Below are positions 52,772 to 61,568 of a stretch of DNA of 64,000 bases, piece after piece (position 1 is the stretch's first letter; each line of letters begins with the position of its first letter). The translations under genes and the position numbers were made by a program. The notes beneath the pieces were generated by a model. That model saw only the letters and a program-made list of their open reading frames with translations. It had not been told where the DNA came from and did not search any database. The DNA is taken from assembly GCF_007991615.1 (NCBI RefSeq), contig NZ_BJYR01000002.1, forward strand, positions 1-64,000, given 5' to 3'. This DNA is from Novosphingobium sediminis (GTDB taxonomy: Bacteria > Pseudomonadota > Alphaproteobacteria > Sphingomonadales > Sphingomonadaceae).

Positions 52772-54139
52772 CTAGGAGCCACCCATCACCCGGTCAACCA
52801 GGTTCGGCAGAAGTGTTATCGGGGCATAGTGGATACCGGGCACTTTCTCCTGCGTTCCGGACGGTCCATGCGCCTTGTCGAAGCCCAGCTTCGCCGCCTC
52901 GCGAAGGCGGATCGAGGAATGCGCCACGGGCCGCACTTCACCGCTGAGCGAAATTTCGCCGAACCAAGCCGCGCTGCCAGACAACGGACGATCCGAAAGC
53001 GCAGAAATCAGCGCTGCCGCCACGGCAAGGTCTGCCGCCGGATCGGTCAGCCGGTAGCCGCCCGCCACGTTGAGATAGACCTCTGCGGTCGAGAAATTGA
53101 GACCGCAACGCGCTTCCAGCACTGCCAGCAGCATCGCGAGCCGCCCGCTGTCCCATCCCACCACGGCGCGGCGCGGGGTTGCTCCGCTGGGCAAGCGCAC
53201 CGTCAATGCCTGGATCTCGACCAATACCGGCCGCGTTCCTTCGAGCGCCGGAAACACCGCACTGCCCGGCACCGGGTTCTCGCGGCCCGAAAGGAACAGC
53301 AGCGAGGGATTGCCGACTTCCTCGAGCCCCGCCCCTTGCATGGCAAACACGCCGATCTCGTCCACCGCGCCAAAGCGGTTCTTGAGCGCGCGCAGGATGC
53401 GGTACTGGTGGCTGCGCTCACCCTCGAAGCTCATCACCACATCGACCATGTGCTCCAGCACACGCGGCCCCGCGATCGTGCCGTCCTTGGTAACATGCCC
53501 CACCAGCACCAGCGCCGCCCCGCTCGCCTTGGCATAGCGGATCAGTTCGAACGCACAGCCGCGCACCTGGCTCACCGTTCCGGGCGCACCTTCGATCTGG
53601 TCTGAATACATCGTCTGGATCGAATCGATCACGACCAGCGCCGGCGTTTCCATCGCATTCAGCGTGGTCAGGATGTCGCGCACCGAAGTCGCCGAAGCGA
53701 GCATGATCGGCGCCTTGCCAAGGCCAAGCCGGTCAGCGCGCAGCCGCACCTGATCCGCCGCTTCTTCGCCGCTGATATAGACTGCCGCACCGCCAGACAG
53801 CGCCACCTTGGCTGCGGCCTGCAGCAGCAGCGTCGATTTGCCGATTCCCGGATCGCCGCCCATCAGGATTGCAGAGCCCGGCACCAGCCCGCCTCCCAGC
53901 GCCCGGTCCAGCTCCGCCAGCCCGGTCTTGCGCCGCTCCGGCAGTTTTACCGGTTGATCGAGCGCGACAAACGCAACCGGCCGACCGCCGCTGGAAAGAT
54001 CATGCTTGGAGGAGAACACCGTTTCCGGCGCGTCCTCGACCAAGGTGCTCCATTCGGAGCAATCCGGGCACTGTCCCTGCCAGCGGGGCGATACCCCGCC
54101 GCAAGCCTGACAGACATAACGGCGTTTCGGTTTGGCCAT
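52772..54139 (-). CDS. radA: DNA repair protein RadA (Sms)
   Basis: A 455-residue RecA-like helicase that processes recombination intermediates. The N-terminal C4 zinc finger uses Cys10, Cys13, Cys24 and Cys27. The ATPase core has Walker A GGDPGIGKST (about residues 94-103) and the RadA-specific KNRFG motif. The C-terminal Lon-protease-like domain (LAVLEARCGLNFSTAEVYLNVAGGYRLTDPAADLAVA) lacks protease catalysis. It leads the radA-cvpA-iscU-like group and is separated from tRNA-Leu by 65 bases. Confidence 0.97.
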   Translation of the reverse strand: MAKPKRRYVCQACGGVSPRWQGQCPDCSEWSTLVEDAPETVFSSKHDLSSGGRPVAFVALDQPVKLPERRKTGLAELDRALGGGLVPGSAILMGGDPGIGKSTLLLQAAAKVALSGGAAVYISGEEAADQVRLRADRLGLGKAPIMLASATSVRDILTTLNAMETPALVVIDSIQTMYSDQIEGAPGTVSQVRGCAFELIRYAKASGAALVLVGHVTKDGTIAGPRVLEHMVDVVMSFEGERSHQYRILRALKNRFGAVDEIGVFAMQGAGLEEVGNPSLLFLSGRENPVPGSAVFPALEGTRPVLVEIQALTVRLPSGATPRRAVVGWDSGRLAMLLAVLEARCGLNFSTAEVYLNVAGGYRLTDPAADLAVAAALISALSDRPLSGSAAWFGEISLSGEVRPVAHSSIRLREAAKLGFDKAHGPSGTQEKVPGIHYAPITLLPNLVDRVMGGS

Positions 54140-54204
54140 TCAGCAGGCCTAATGCGAACATAGCGGGAACACAAGCCCCGGTTTGCGCCAATCAGGTGGA
54201 AAGT

Positions 54205-54288
54205 TGGTGCCCCTGGCCAGACTCGAACTGGCACATCTCTCGATAACCGATTTTGAGTCGGTCGCGTCTACCATTCCACCACAGGGGC
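54205..54288 (-). tRNA. tRNA-Leu (anticodon CAA)
   Basis: On the minus strand an 84-base class II tRNA with encoded CCA (54205-54207). The acceptor GCCCCTG pairs with CAGGGGC, discriminator A. The anticodon stem-loop ACCGA-CTCAAAA-TCGGT gives anticodon CAA, reading UUG. A variable arm (TATCGAGAGATG) and T arm (GCCAGTTCGAGTCTGGC) follow. It stands between radA and the suhB-like gene. Confidence 0.97.
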
Positions 54289-54323
54289 ACTCGAGGCGGA
54301 CTTACCCTCCCCTTCAGCGTGCT

Positions 54324-55148
54324 TCAAGCCGTCTTGATCGCGCCGACCACCAGCTTGTGCAGCTTCGAATGCAGCGCATCGTTGCCCGCCAGCACCGTTT
54401 CGGCGCAGATCGGGTGCGAACGCCCGCGGTAGTCAGAAACGAAACCGCCGGCTTCACGCACCAGAAGGCAGCCCGCCGCCGTATCCCACGGCTGCAACGA
54501 GCTTTCCCAGAACCCGTCGTAGCGGCCAGCGGCCACCCACGCGAGATCGAGCGATGCCGCGCCGAAGCGGCGGATGCCCGCCACGCGTGGGCCAAGCTCG
54601 TGATAGATGCGCGTCCACTCGCCCATGTCGCCCCGGCCCGAGAACGGAATGCCGGTGGCGATCAGCGCTTCATCAAGGTTGCGCCGCGCCGAAACGCGCA
54701 GGCGCCGATCCTGCAGCCACGCGCCGCGGGTCTTTTCGGCCCAGAAGCTCTCGTCGGTGATCGGATTATAGACGATCCCCGCCGTCACTTCGCCCCAGCC
54801 TTTGCCGTCAAGCGTCGGCTCCTGCACCGCGATCGAGATCGCGAAGTGCGGAATGCCGTGGAGGAAGTTGCTGGTGCCATCGAGCGGATCGATGATGAAG
54901 CGCGGCTTGCCCGGCTCCCCTTCGATCGTGCCGCCTTCTTCCAGCTCGAAGCCCCAACCGGGACGCGCCGCGCGCAGTTCGTCCCACAGCGTGCGCTCGG
55001 CGTGCTGGTCGGCCTTCGAAACGAAGTCCGCCGGCCCTTTGCGGCTCACCTGGAGATGCTCGACCTCGCCGAAATCACGGCGCAGCCGCTGGCCGGCCTT
55101 GCGGGCCGCCTTCTCCATCACCCGCATCAGGCCGGAAATTGCTGACAT
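54324..55148 (-). CDS. Inositol monophosphatase family protein (SuhB-like)
   Basis: A 274-residue magnesium-dependent phosphatase. Metal-binding motifs are the early ELEEGGTIEGEP acidic segment, IDPLDGTSNFLHGIPHFAISIAV (motif DPxDGT), and the C-terminal PWDTAAGCLLVREAGG. The family hydrolyses inositol-1-phosphate or related sugar phosphates, and in E. coli SuhB also joins the rRNA antitermination complex, so both roles are possible. It starts six bases after efp, on the same transcript. Confidence 0.93.
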   Translation of the reverse strand: MSAISGLMRVMEKAARKAGQRLRRDFGEVEHLQVSRKGPADFVSKADQHAERTLWDELRAARPGWGFELEEGGTIEGEPGKPRFIIDPLDGTSNFLHGIPHFAISIAVQEPTLDGKGWGEVTAGIVYNPITDESFWAEKTRGAWLQDRRLRVSARRNLDEALIATGIPFSGRGDMGEWTRIYHELGPRVAGIRRFGAASLDLAWVAAGRYDGFWESSLQPWDTAAGCLLVREAGGFVSDYRGRSHPICAETVLAGNDALHSKLHKLVVGAIKTA

Positions 55149-55154
55149 GATCGC

Positions 55155-55718
55155 TCAGCCCACCTTGCTGACGTAAGTGCGCTCGTAGACGTCGACGATG
55201 ATGCGCGTGCCGCTGGCGATATGCGGCGGCACCATCACGCGCACGCCGTTATCGAGGATCGCGGGCTTGAAGCTGGACGAGGCGGTCTGCCCCTTCACCA
55301 CGGCATCCGCCTCGACGATGGTTGCCTCGACCTGCTCGGGCAGCTGCACCGAGATCGGGCGTTCTTCCCACATTTCGAGCAGCACGGTCATGCCGTCCTG
55401 AAGGAAGGCCACGGCATCGCCCAAAAGGTCGGCCGGAAGCGTAATCTGGTCGTAGGTTTCCACGTCCATGAAGATCAGGTCATCGCCTTCCTTGTAGAGG
55501 AACTGGAAGTCCTTCGTATCGAGGCGCACGCGCTCGACCGTGTCGGCGCTGCGGAAGCGCACGTTGGTCTTGCGGCCATCGACGAGGTTTTTCATCTCGA
55601 CCTGCATGAACGCGCCGCCCTTGCCGGGCTGGGTGTGCTGGGTCTTGGCAACCTTCCAGATGCCCTTCTCGTATTCCAGGATATTGCCGGGACGGATGTC
55701 CACGCCGCTGATCTTCAT
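55155..55718 (-). CDS. efp: Translation elongation factor P
   Basis: A 187-residue, three-domain tRNA-mimic that relieves ribosome stalling at polyproline. The tip of domain I reads TQPGKGGAF with the modifiable Lys33, so the lysine (not arginine) form is used, which would be beta-lysylated if EpmA/EpmB are present; these were not seen in the window. The C-terminal [25 protein letters not shown] is the domain III signature. Ahead of the suhB-like gene, with a 120-base gap on its upstream side to the opposite-strand secreted-protein gene. Confidence 0.96.
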   Translation of the reverse strand: MKISGVDIRPGNILEYEKGIWKVAKTQHTQPGKGGAFMQVEMKNLVDGRKTNVRFRSADTVERVRLDTKDFQFLYKEGDDLIFMDVETYDQITLPADLLGDAVAFLQDGMTVLLEMWEERPISVQLPEQVEATIVEADAVVKGQTASSSFKPAILDNGVRVMVPPHIASGTRIIVDVYERTYVSKVG

Positions 55719-55838
55719 GATGGAAAGAGCCCTGCCAAGTGGTCGAGTGGTAATGCACGCCGAAAGGGTGCGGGAGCGCGGCCCTTAGCGCCAAGCGGCG
55801 ATTGCTTCAAGCCGCCGTCGCATGCTAGCGCCTTTGAC

Positions 55839-56228
55839 ATGATCCGCGCTGCCGTTTCCGCCTGCATTCTTTGCGTCGCCGCCCCCGCCATGGCCGCGCC
55901 CGGCGGCGCGATGTGGACCATATCGCAAGGGCGCTGGACGTGCGAACTGCCGGGTGATGCAACCACGCCGCCCACCCCGCAGCCGGAGAACAACTTCAAT
56001 ATTGTTCCCGATTCCAGCTACCTCGTGAACGGCGTGCGCGGCACATACCTGCTGTTGGGGAACAAGCTCACGATGACCTCCGGCCCTTTCGCCGGGCGCC
56101 GGTTCGACAAGGTGGGCCTTTCGCTGATCCGGCTCGGCCCCGATGGCAAGCGCCTGTCGCTCCGCTGTGTCCGTGCCGGTGCAATGCGCGATGATTACAG
56201 CGCCGATGCAGGTGCGGCGGCAGAGTAG
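55839..56228 (+). CDS. Small secreted protein of unknown function
   Basis: A 129-residue protein with a signal peptide (MIRAAVSACILCVAAPAMAA). The mature part begins with MWTISQGRWTCELPGD, has two cysteines (WTCELP and LRCVRA) that could form a disulfide, and looks beta-rich (GTYLLLGNKLTMTSGPFAGRRF). The pattern resembles a small beta-barrel lipid- or ligand-binding fold, without a family assignment. The frame also extends far upstream to 55221, but that part is antisense to efp and not convincing. It converges on thiE with only five bases between. Confidence 0.65.
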   Translation: MIRAAVSACILCVAAPAMAAPGGAMWTISQGRWTCELPGDATTPPTPQPENNFNIVPDSSYLVNGVRGTYLLLGNKLTMTSGPFAGRRFDKVGLSLIRLGPDGKRLSLRCVRAGAMRDDYSADAGAAAE

Positions 56229-56233
56229 GCGGT

Positions 56234-56863
56234 TCAGCCTGCCGCCCCGGCAATCGCGGCATTGAGCGCGCGCACGCCTTCGGCCTCGTCCCCGCCCCAT
56301 ACGGCATTGCTCACCGCGAGGAAGTCCGCGCCCGCCGTCACGAGCGGTGCGCAGTTGGCGGCCGTGATCCCGCCGATTGCCACGCAGGGCAGCTCGAATA
56401 GCCGGGACCACCAGCTCAGCAGTTCCGGCTCGGCGACATGCTTGGTGTCTTTGGTCGAGCTCGGGAAGAACGCACCGAACGCAACGTAATCCGCGCCCGC
56501 TTCACCCGCTTCCATCGCAAGGTGGCGGCTGTCATGGCAGGTCACGCCGATCTGCGCCGCCTTGCCGAGCCGCGCCCGCGCATCGGCTACGCTGCCGTCA
56601 TCCTGCCCCAGATGCACGCCATCCGCGCCGAGCCGCTTCGCCAGCGCTATCGAGTCGTTGACGATGAACGCCACTTCACGGTCGGCGCAAATCCGCAGGA
56701 GCGGTTCAGCGAGGCGTGCGGCTTCATGTTCGTCCACGTTCTTCACACGGAACTGAAACGCCGCAACCGGCCCCGCATCAAGCGCGCGGGCTAGCCGGTC
56801 GGGGAACATGCCGCCCACATCGAGCGGCGAGATCAGGTAGAGCTGGCAGGCAGGTTCAGTCAT
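56234..56863 (-). CDS. thiE: Thiamine phosphate synthase
   Basis: A 209-residue TIM-barrel enzyme that joins the pyrimidine and thiazole halves of thiamine phosphate. Landmarks are [41 protein letters not shown] with the substrate-binding residues, [29 protein letters not shown] and AIGGI. It is the last gene of the fda-thiE pair, 48 bases apart. No TPP riboswitch consensus was found before it. Thiamine diphosphate is the cofactor of transketolase, encoded in the same gene group. Confidence 0.94.
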   Translation of the reverse strand: MTEPACQLYLISPLDVGGMFPDRLARALDAGPVAAFQFRVKNVDEHEAARLAEPLLRICADREVAFIVNDSIALAKRLGADGVHLGQDDGSVADARARLGKAAQIGVTCHDSRHLAMEAGEAGADYVAFGAFFPSSTKDTKHVAEPELLSWWSRLFELPCVAIGGITAANCAPLVTAGADFLAVSNAVWGGDEAEGVRALNAAIAGAAG

Positions 56864-56911
56864 GCTCCGCCCCTAGCGAGCCGAGCGCACCAGTGCAAAC
56901 CGCAGCGCAGA

Positions 56912-57808
56912 TCAGGCCGTCTTCACCGTCGATCCGCGATGGATCTCGTCAATCGCGCCGCCGAGCGATGCGTCGAACTCCGCGTCGCTCATCTGCGCGC
57001 GCAGGTCTTCAAGCAGCGCGCGGCTGAAGCTCGCGATGATGCCGTTGTTCTTGGCGAGCTCGACGCAGGCCTCGGGGCGCTTGAAACCGCCCGAAAGCGC
57101 GACGACGCGCAGCACGCGCGGGTGCGCCACCAGCGGATCGAACGTTCCCGGCACGACGGGGAGCGAAAGCTTGAGCATCACTTCCTCGCCCTCGGCCAGC
57201 GTGTCGAGGTGCTTCAGCGTCTCTTCGAGCAGGATCGTGTCGCATTCTGCGCGCGTCTCGCTCTTGATGTTCACTTCGGGTTCGATGATCGGCATCATGC
57301 CGTGCGAGAGAACCTGACGGCCCACTTCGAACTGCTGCGCGACCACAGCGGCAATACCTTCGCGGTTCGCCGAGTTAATGACCGAGCGCTCCTTGGTGCC
57401 GAACACGCCCAGTGCCTTTGAGCGCTCCAGCAGCGCGTCCAGCGTCGGCATCGGCTTCATCAGCTGCACGCCGTTAGCCTCGTCCTCGAGACCCTTGTCG
57501 ATCTTGATGAAGGGCACAACGCCCTTGGCCAGCAGCGCGGCCGGCACCGGCGTGCCGTCAACATCGCCGTCCATCGTGCGCTCGAACAGGATCGCGCCGA
57601 TGACCTTTTCACCGGTGAACGCCGCCGAGCGAATGATCCGCGCGCGCATTTCGTGGATCAGGCCGAACATTTCTTCTTCGGTGTTCCACGCGCCGGCTTC
57701 GATGCCATAGCCCGCGAGCGCCTTCGGGGTCGAACCGCCGCTCTGGTCCAATGCCGCGATAAAGCCCTGGCCTGCAGAGATCTTGGACTTCATCTCGACG
57801 TAGTTCAT
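56912..57808 (-). CDS. fda: Class I fructose-bisphosphate aldolase
   Basis: A 298-residue Schiff-base aldolase that cleaves fructose-1,6-bisphosphate to triose phosphates. It opens with MNYVEMKSKISAGQGFIAALDQSGGSTPKAL. The VVPFIKIDKGL, PIIEPEV and EVMLKLSLPVVPGT segments carry the lysines and acids expected of the metal-independent class I enzyme. Length matches the staphylococcal-type Fda, shorter than animal aldolase. A ribosome site AAGGGGC precedes the ATG. Between it and pgk an AT-rich orphan gene is inserted, breaking an otherwise tight block of sugar-phosphate genes. Confidence 0.94.
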   Translation of the reverse strand: MNYVEMKSKISAGQGFIAALDQSGGSTPKALAGYGIEAGAWNTEEEMFGLIHEMRARIIRSAAFTGEKVIGAILFERTMDGDVDGTPVPAALLAKGVVPFIKIDKGLEDEANGVQLMKPMPTLDALLERSKALGVFGTKERSVINSANREGIAAVVAQQFEVGRQVLSHGMMPIIEPEVNIKSETRAECDTILLEETLKHLDTLAEGEEVMLKLSLPVVPGTFDPLVAHPRVLRVVALSGGFKRPEACVELAKNNGIIASFSRALLEDLRAQMSDAEFDASLGGAIDEIHRGSTVKTA

Positions 57809-57919
57809 GGCATGCCCCTTGATTTGCGCATTCGTATGCGTGCGCCTTTAGCGCGAGATCTGCTGCACTGCAACAGGGAGTTGCAAGCCTATGAGGTAAA
57901 TTAGACTGAGCAGAAAATG

Positions 57920-58684
57920 CTAGACACCTGCTAATCGAGTGAGCATCCAGGAGGCGCCCTCGTATCCTAACTTCAGCATGCTTGCAGCTTTGTACATTTC
58001 GTAAATTCGATTGTACATTTCCTTAAAGGAATGAACGCTCTTTACGATTTTTACTTGAGAGTTTGTCTCTTCTAATTCACGACTGATTGCGTATATAAAT
58101 GCACCAAGATCAATTGCTGGTGCACGAATTCGTGAATAGCCTAATATATTTATTCTCGCCAAAATAAATGAAATCTCATTGCAACCACGCACCAGCGCGT
58201 CTCGCGCAAAATCGGCTTTCTCTAGTTGCAGGTCCTTCATATCATTTCTGATATTGCTTATAGCGCTCTCAATGATTCCTATATCAGAAGCCGAAACGTT
58301 CTCAAATGACTCAAACCTTCTAATGGTTCGCGACGATGATCTAAGAAACGTTCTGGAATTACTTCCAAACGAAGCATTTGGCTTTATTGCTTCGGTATAA
58401 TTTTGAATCAAGCAATCGGGCATGAAAGCCCCTAGAATGAGATCAATGCTCTGACTGATATGCGCTTCGTCCTCTTTATCAACACCCTCTTCCATTAGCA
58501 AAAGAGACTGAACAGAGGTAATATTGTCCTGCATAAGCTTTATCAGATGATAAAACTCCGGAGACCAAGGTGCCACTTTCCCAACGTTCGATAACCGCTG
58601 AGCAAATGTATTCCCGTCTCCAGTGTCAAACAGATCCATTGCGCGAAGAACATCTCTCGCAGGATCTGATATCGAAGCTTCCAT
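57920..58684 (-). CDS. AT-rich orphan gene of unknown function
   Basis: A 254-residue predominantly helical protein with no motif I recognise. It starts MEASISDPARDVLRAM; an AGGGGGG ribosome site stands nine bases before ATG 58684 (GTG 58687 and TTG 58690 are alternatives). It is rich in Ser, Arg, Ile and Asn and contains several amphipathic helices (SAISNIRNDMKDLQLEKADFA, EMYNRIYEMYKAASML). No signal peptide or membrane segment. Base composition differs sharply: 58021-58080 is 21 G+C of 60, while 59041-59100 in pgk is 40 of 60. Codon use follows, with many AT-ending codons. It lies between pgk and fda on the same strand. Foreign origin is likely. Confidence 0.7.
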   Translation of the reverse strand: MEASISDPARDVLRAMDLFDTGDGNTFAQRLSNVGKVAPWSPEFYHLIKLMQDNITSVQSLLLMEEGVDKEDEAHISQSIDLILGAFMPDCLIQNYTEAIKPNASFGSNSRTFLRSSSRTIRRFESFENVSASDIGIIESAISNIRNDMKDLQLEKADFARDALVRGCNEISFILARINILGYSRIRAPAIDLGAFIYAISRELEETNSQVKIVKSVHSFKEMYNRIYEMYKAASMLKLGYEGASWMLTRLAGV

Positions 58685-58761
58685 CACCAAGTGCCCCCCT
58701 GCGATGAGTTCGCAGACAGAAGCAGTTTATAGGCTATGAGGGTACATTGATAGAGAGCATT

Positions 58762-59958
58762 CTATGAAGATAGCGCCGCCACACCGGGCAGCACGCGGCC
58801 TTCCATCCATTCCAGGAAGGCGCCGCCCGCGGTCGAGACGTAGGAGAAATCGCCCGCCACGCCGGCATGGCTCAGCGCAGCGACGGTATCGCCGCCGCCA
58901 GCAACAGAAACCAACGAGCCTTCGCGGGTCAGCGCCGCTGCGGTGCGCGCAAGCGCCACGGTCGCGGTATCGAACGGTTGAGTCTCGAACGCGCCCATCG
59001 GCCCGTTCCACACCAGCGTCTTGCAGACCTTCAGGACGTCGGCCAGCGCTTCAGTCGCTGCAGGGCCAACGTCGAGGATCATCTCGTCCGCCGCCACTTC
59101 ATGCACGTTGCAGGTGCGCAAGCTCGGCGGATTCGCCGCGAATTCCTTCGAGACGACCACGTCATACGGCAGGTGCACCGTGCAGCCGGAAGCATCCGCC
59201 GCATCGAGGATCGCTTCAGCGGTCGGTGCCAGATCATGCTCGCATAGCGACTTGCCAACATCGACCCCGCGCGCGGCGAGGAACGTGTTGGCCATGCCGC
59301 CGCCGATGATGAGGTGATCGACCTTGCCGACAAGGTGCTTCAGCACATCGAGCTTCGAGGAGACCTTGGCCCCGCCGACCACGGCCGCAACCGGCCGCTC
59401 TGGCTCGCCCAGCGCCTTGCCCAGCGCTTCGAGTTCGGCCTGCATCGAACGGCCCGCATAGGACGGCAGCACATGCGCGAGGCCCTCGGTCGTCGCATGG
59501 GCGCGGTGCGCGGCGGAAAACGCGTCGTTCACATAGATATCGGCGTTCTCGGCAATGGCCTTGACCAGTTCCGGATCGTTCTTCTCCTCGCCCTTCCAGA
59601 ACCGCGTGTTCTCGAGGCAGGCGATCCCGCCCTCAGGCAGGATGCCGACGACTTGGCTCACCACCGGCCCGGCAATCTCGGAAACGAACATGACCTCGCG
59701 GCCCAGCACCTGCTCGACCGCGCCGACCACCATGCTCAGCGATTGGGTCGAGACGCGCTCACCCTTGGGCCGGCCGAAGTGCGCCAGCAGGAGCACCTTG
59801 GCGCCCTTGTCGGCGAGTTCGAGGATCGTCGGCTTGGCGGCCTGCACGCGGGTATCGTCGGTCACCGCGCCGTCCTGCATGGGGAGATTGAGGTCCACGC
59901 GCACCAGCACGACTTTGCCGCGCGCGTCACCGATCTGATCCAGCGTCTTGAAGCTCAT
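58762..59958 (-). CDS. pgk: Phosphoglycerate kinase
   Basis: A 398-residue glycolytic kinase that forms ATP from 1,3-bisphosphoglycerate. The N-lobe substrate site is [12 protein letters not shown] with HFGRPKGE, and the lid residues follow in [17 protein letters not shown]. The C-lobe nucleotide site is [12 protein letters not shown] and the end is [15 protein letters not shown]. It overlaps the MOSC gene by four bases upstream. Downstream, its stop codon borders the AT-rich orphan; the tail SS-stop has normal composition, so the insert begins right after it. Confidence 0.97.
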   Translation of the reverse strand: MSFKTLDQIGDARGKVVLVRVDLNLPMQDGAVTDDTRVQAAKPTILELADKGAKVLLLAHFGRPKGERVSTQSLSMVVGAVEQVLGREVMFVSEIAGPVVSQVVGILPEGGIACLENTRFWKGEEKNDPELVKAIAENADIYVNDAFSAAHRAHATTEGLAHVLPSYAGRSMQAELEALGKALGEPERPVAAVVGGAKVSSKLDVLKHLVGKVDHLIIGGGMANTFLAARGVDVGKSLCEHDLAPTAEAILDAADASGCTVHLPYDVVVSKEFAANPPSLRTCNVHEVAADEMILDVGPAATEALADVLKVCKTLVWNGPMGAFETQPFDTATVALARTAAALTREGSLVSVAGGGDTVAALSHAGVAGDFSYVSTAGGAFLEWMEGRVLPGVAALSS

Positions 59959-60425
59959 TCCTCGATCCTCACTTCATCGCCCAGAGCGATCTCGCCCTCG
60001 CTGATCACTCGTCCGCAAATCCCGCCGCGCCAGTCCGGCATGAGCGCCTCGCGCAGACCGGGGCGCAGCGCGTCCATCCGGCTGCACGGGTCGCACTCGT
60101 AGCGCACCTCGATGCGCAGACCTGTGCCGATCGCGATCACCTTGCCCGCCTCGCGCGGCAGACGCACGCCTGAAACGAGCAGATTTGCGCGCCGGTCAGA
60201 CCACACAAGGCCATCCGCTCCGCCGAGTTCCTGCATGGCAGCCGCCCAGCTTTCGGCTTCGATCACGGTAATCTGCCGGTTGCCCTTCTTGCCTTCAGGC
60301 ACGGGCCCCCGGCAATCGCCCTCAAGCCCCAGATCCGGGGTCACGAGGGCGCGTTCCAGAGTTTCCATGGGGCCGCGGGACACCTTGTGCCGGGCAATCC
60401 CGTCAAGACGTCCCGCAGCGCTCAT
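59955..60425 (-). CDS. MOSC-domain protein
   Basis: A 156-residue single MOSC domain (as in molybdenum cofactor sulfurase C-termini and YiiM). The key cysteine lies in [13 protein letters not shown], with the upstream [11 protein letters not shown] strand and downstream [15 protein letters not shown]. YiiM-type members reduce N-hydroxylated compounds with molybdenum cofactor, but isolated MOSC proteins are diverse. It sits between gap and pgk, with a four-base overlap to pgk and four bases to gap, so it is transcribed in a glycolytic operon. The reason for that placement is not clear. Confidence 0.88.
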   Translation of the reverse strand: MSAAGRLDGIARHKVSRGPMETLERALVTPDLGLEGDCRGPVPEGKKGNRQITVIEAESWAAAMQELGGADGLVWSDRRANLLVSGVRLPREAGKVIAIGTGLRIEVRYECDPCSRMDALRPGLREALMPDWRGGICGRVISEGEIALGDEVRIEE

Positions 60426-60429
60426 GTGC

Positions 60430-61437
<1,008 letters not shown>

Positions 61438-61452
61438 TGTAGAACTCCTTGC

Positions 61453-61542
61453 TAGCTATCCGATATCACCCTCGTCGTTCATTTGGGGTAGCGAACCGAT
61501 GAAACAATCCAAAGCGCCGTAACTTGCACCTCTGGATAGCTA
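61453..61542. repeat. Inverted repeat TAGCTATCC / GGATAGCTA in the gap leader
   Basis: Nine-base perfect arms at 61453-61461 and 61534-61542 are separated by 72 bases in the 131-base gap between tkt and gap. They could be two half sites of a regulator or a long-range RNA stem in the gap leader. One arm is next to the gap ribosome site. Confidence 0.4.
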
Positions 61543-61568
61543 TTCGCATCCCCGCAAAGACGAAGAAC

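Noticed and set aside
55221..55838. Upstream extension of the small secreted-protein gene
   Set aside because: It lies antisense to efp and shows no ribosome site. The signal peptide begins at 55839.
56864..56911. TPP riboswitch upstream of thiE
   Set aside because: The 48-base spacer is too short for the thi-box aptamer and none of its conserved CUGAGA/ACCUGAUC blocks was seen.
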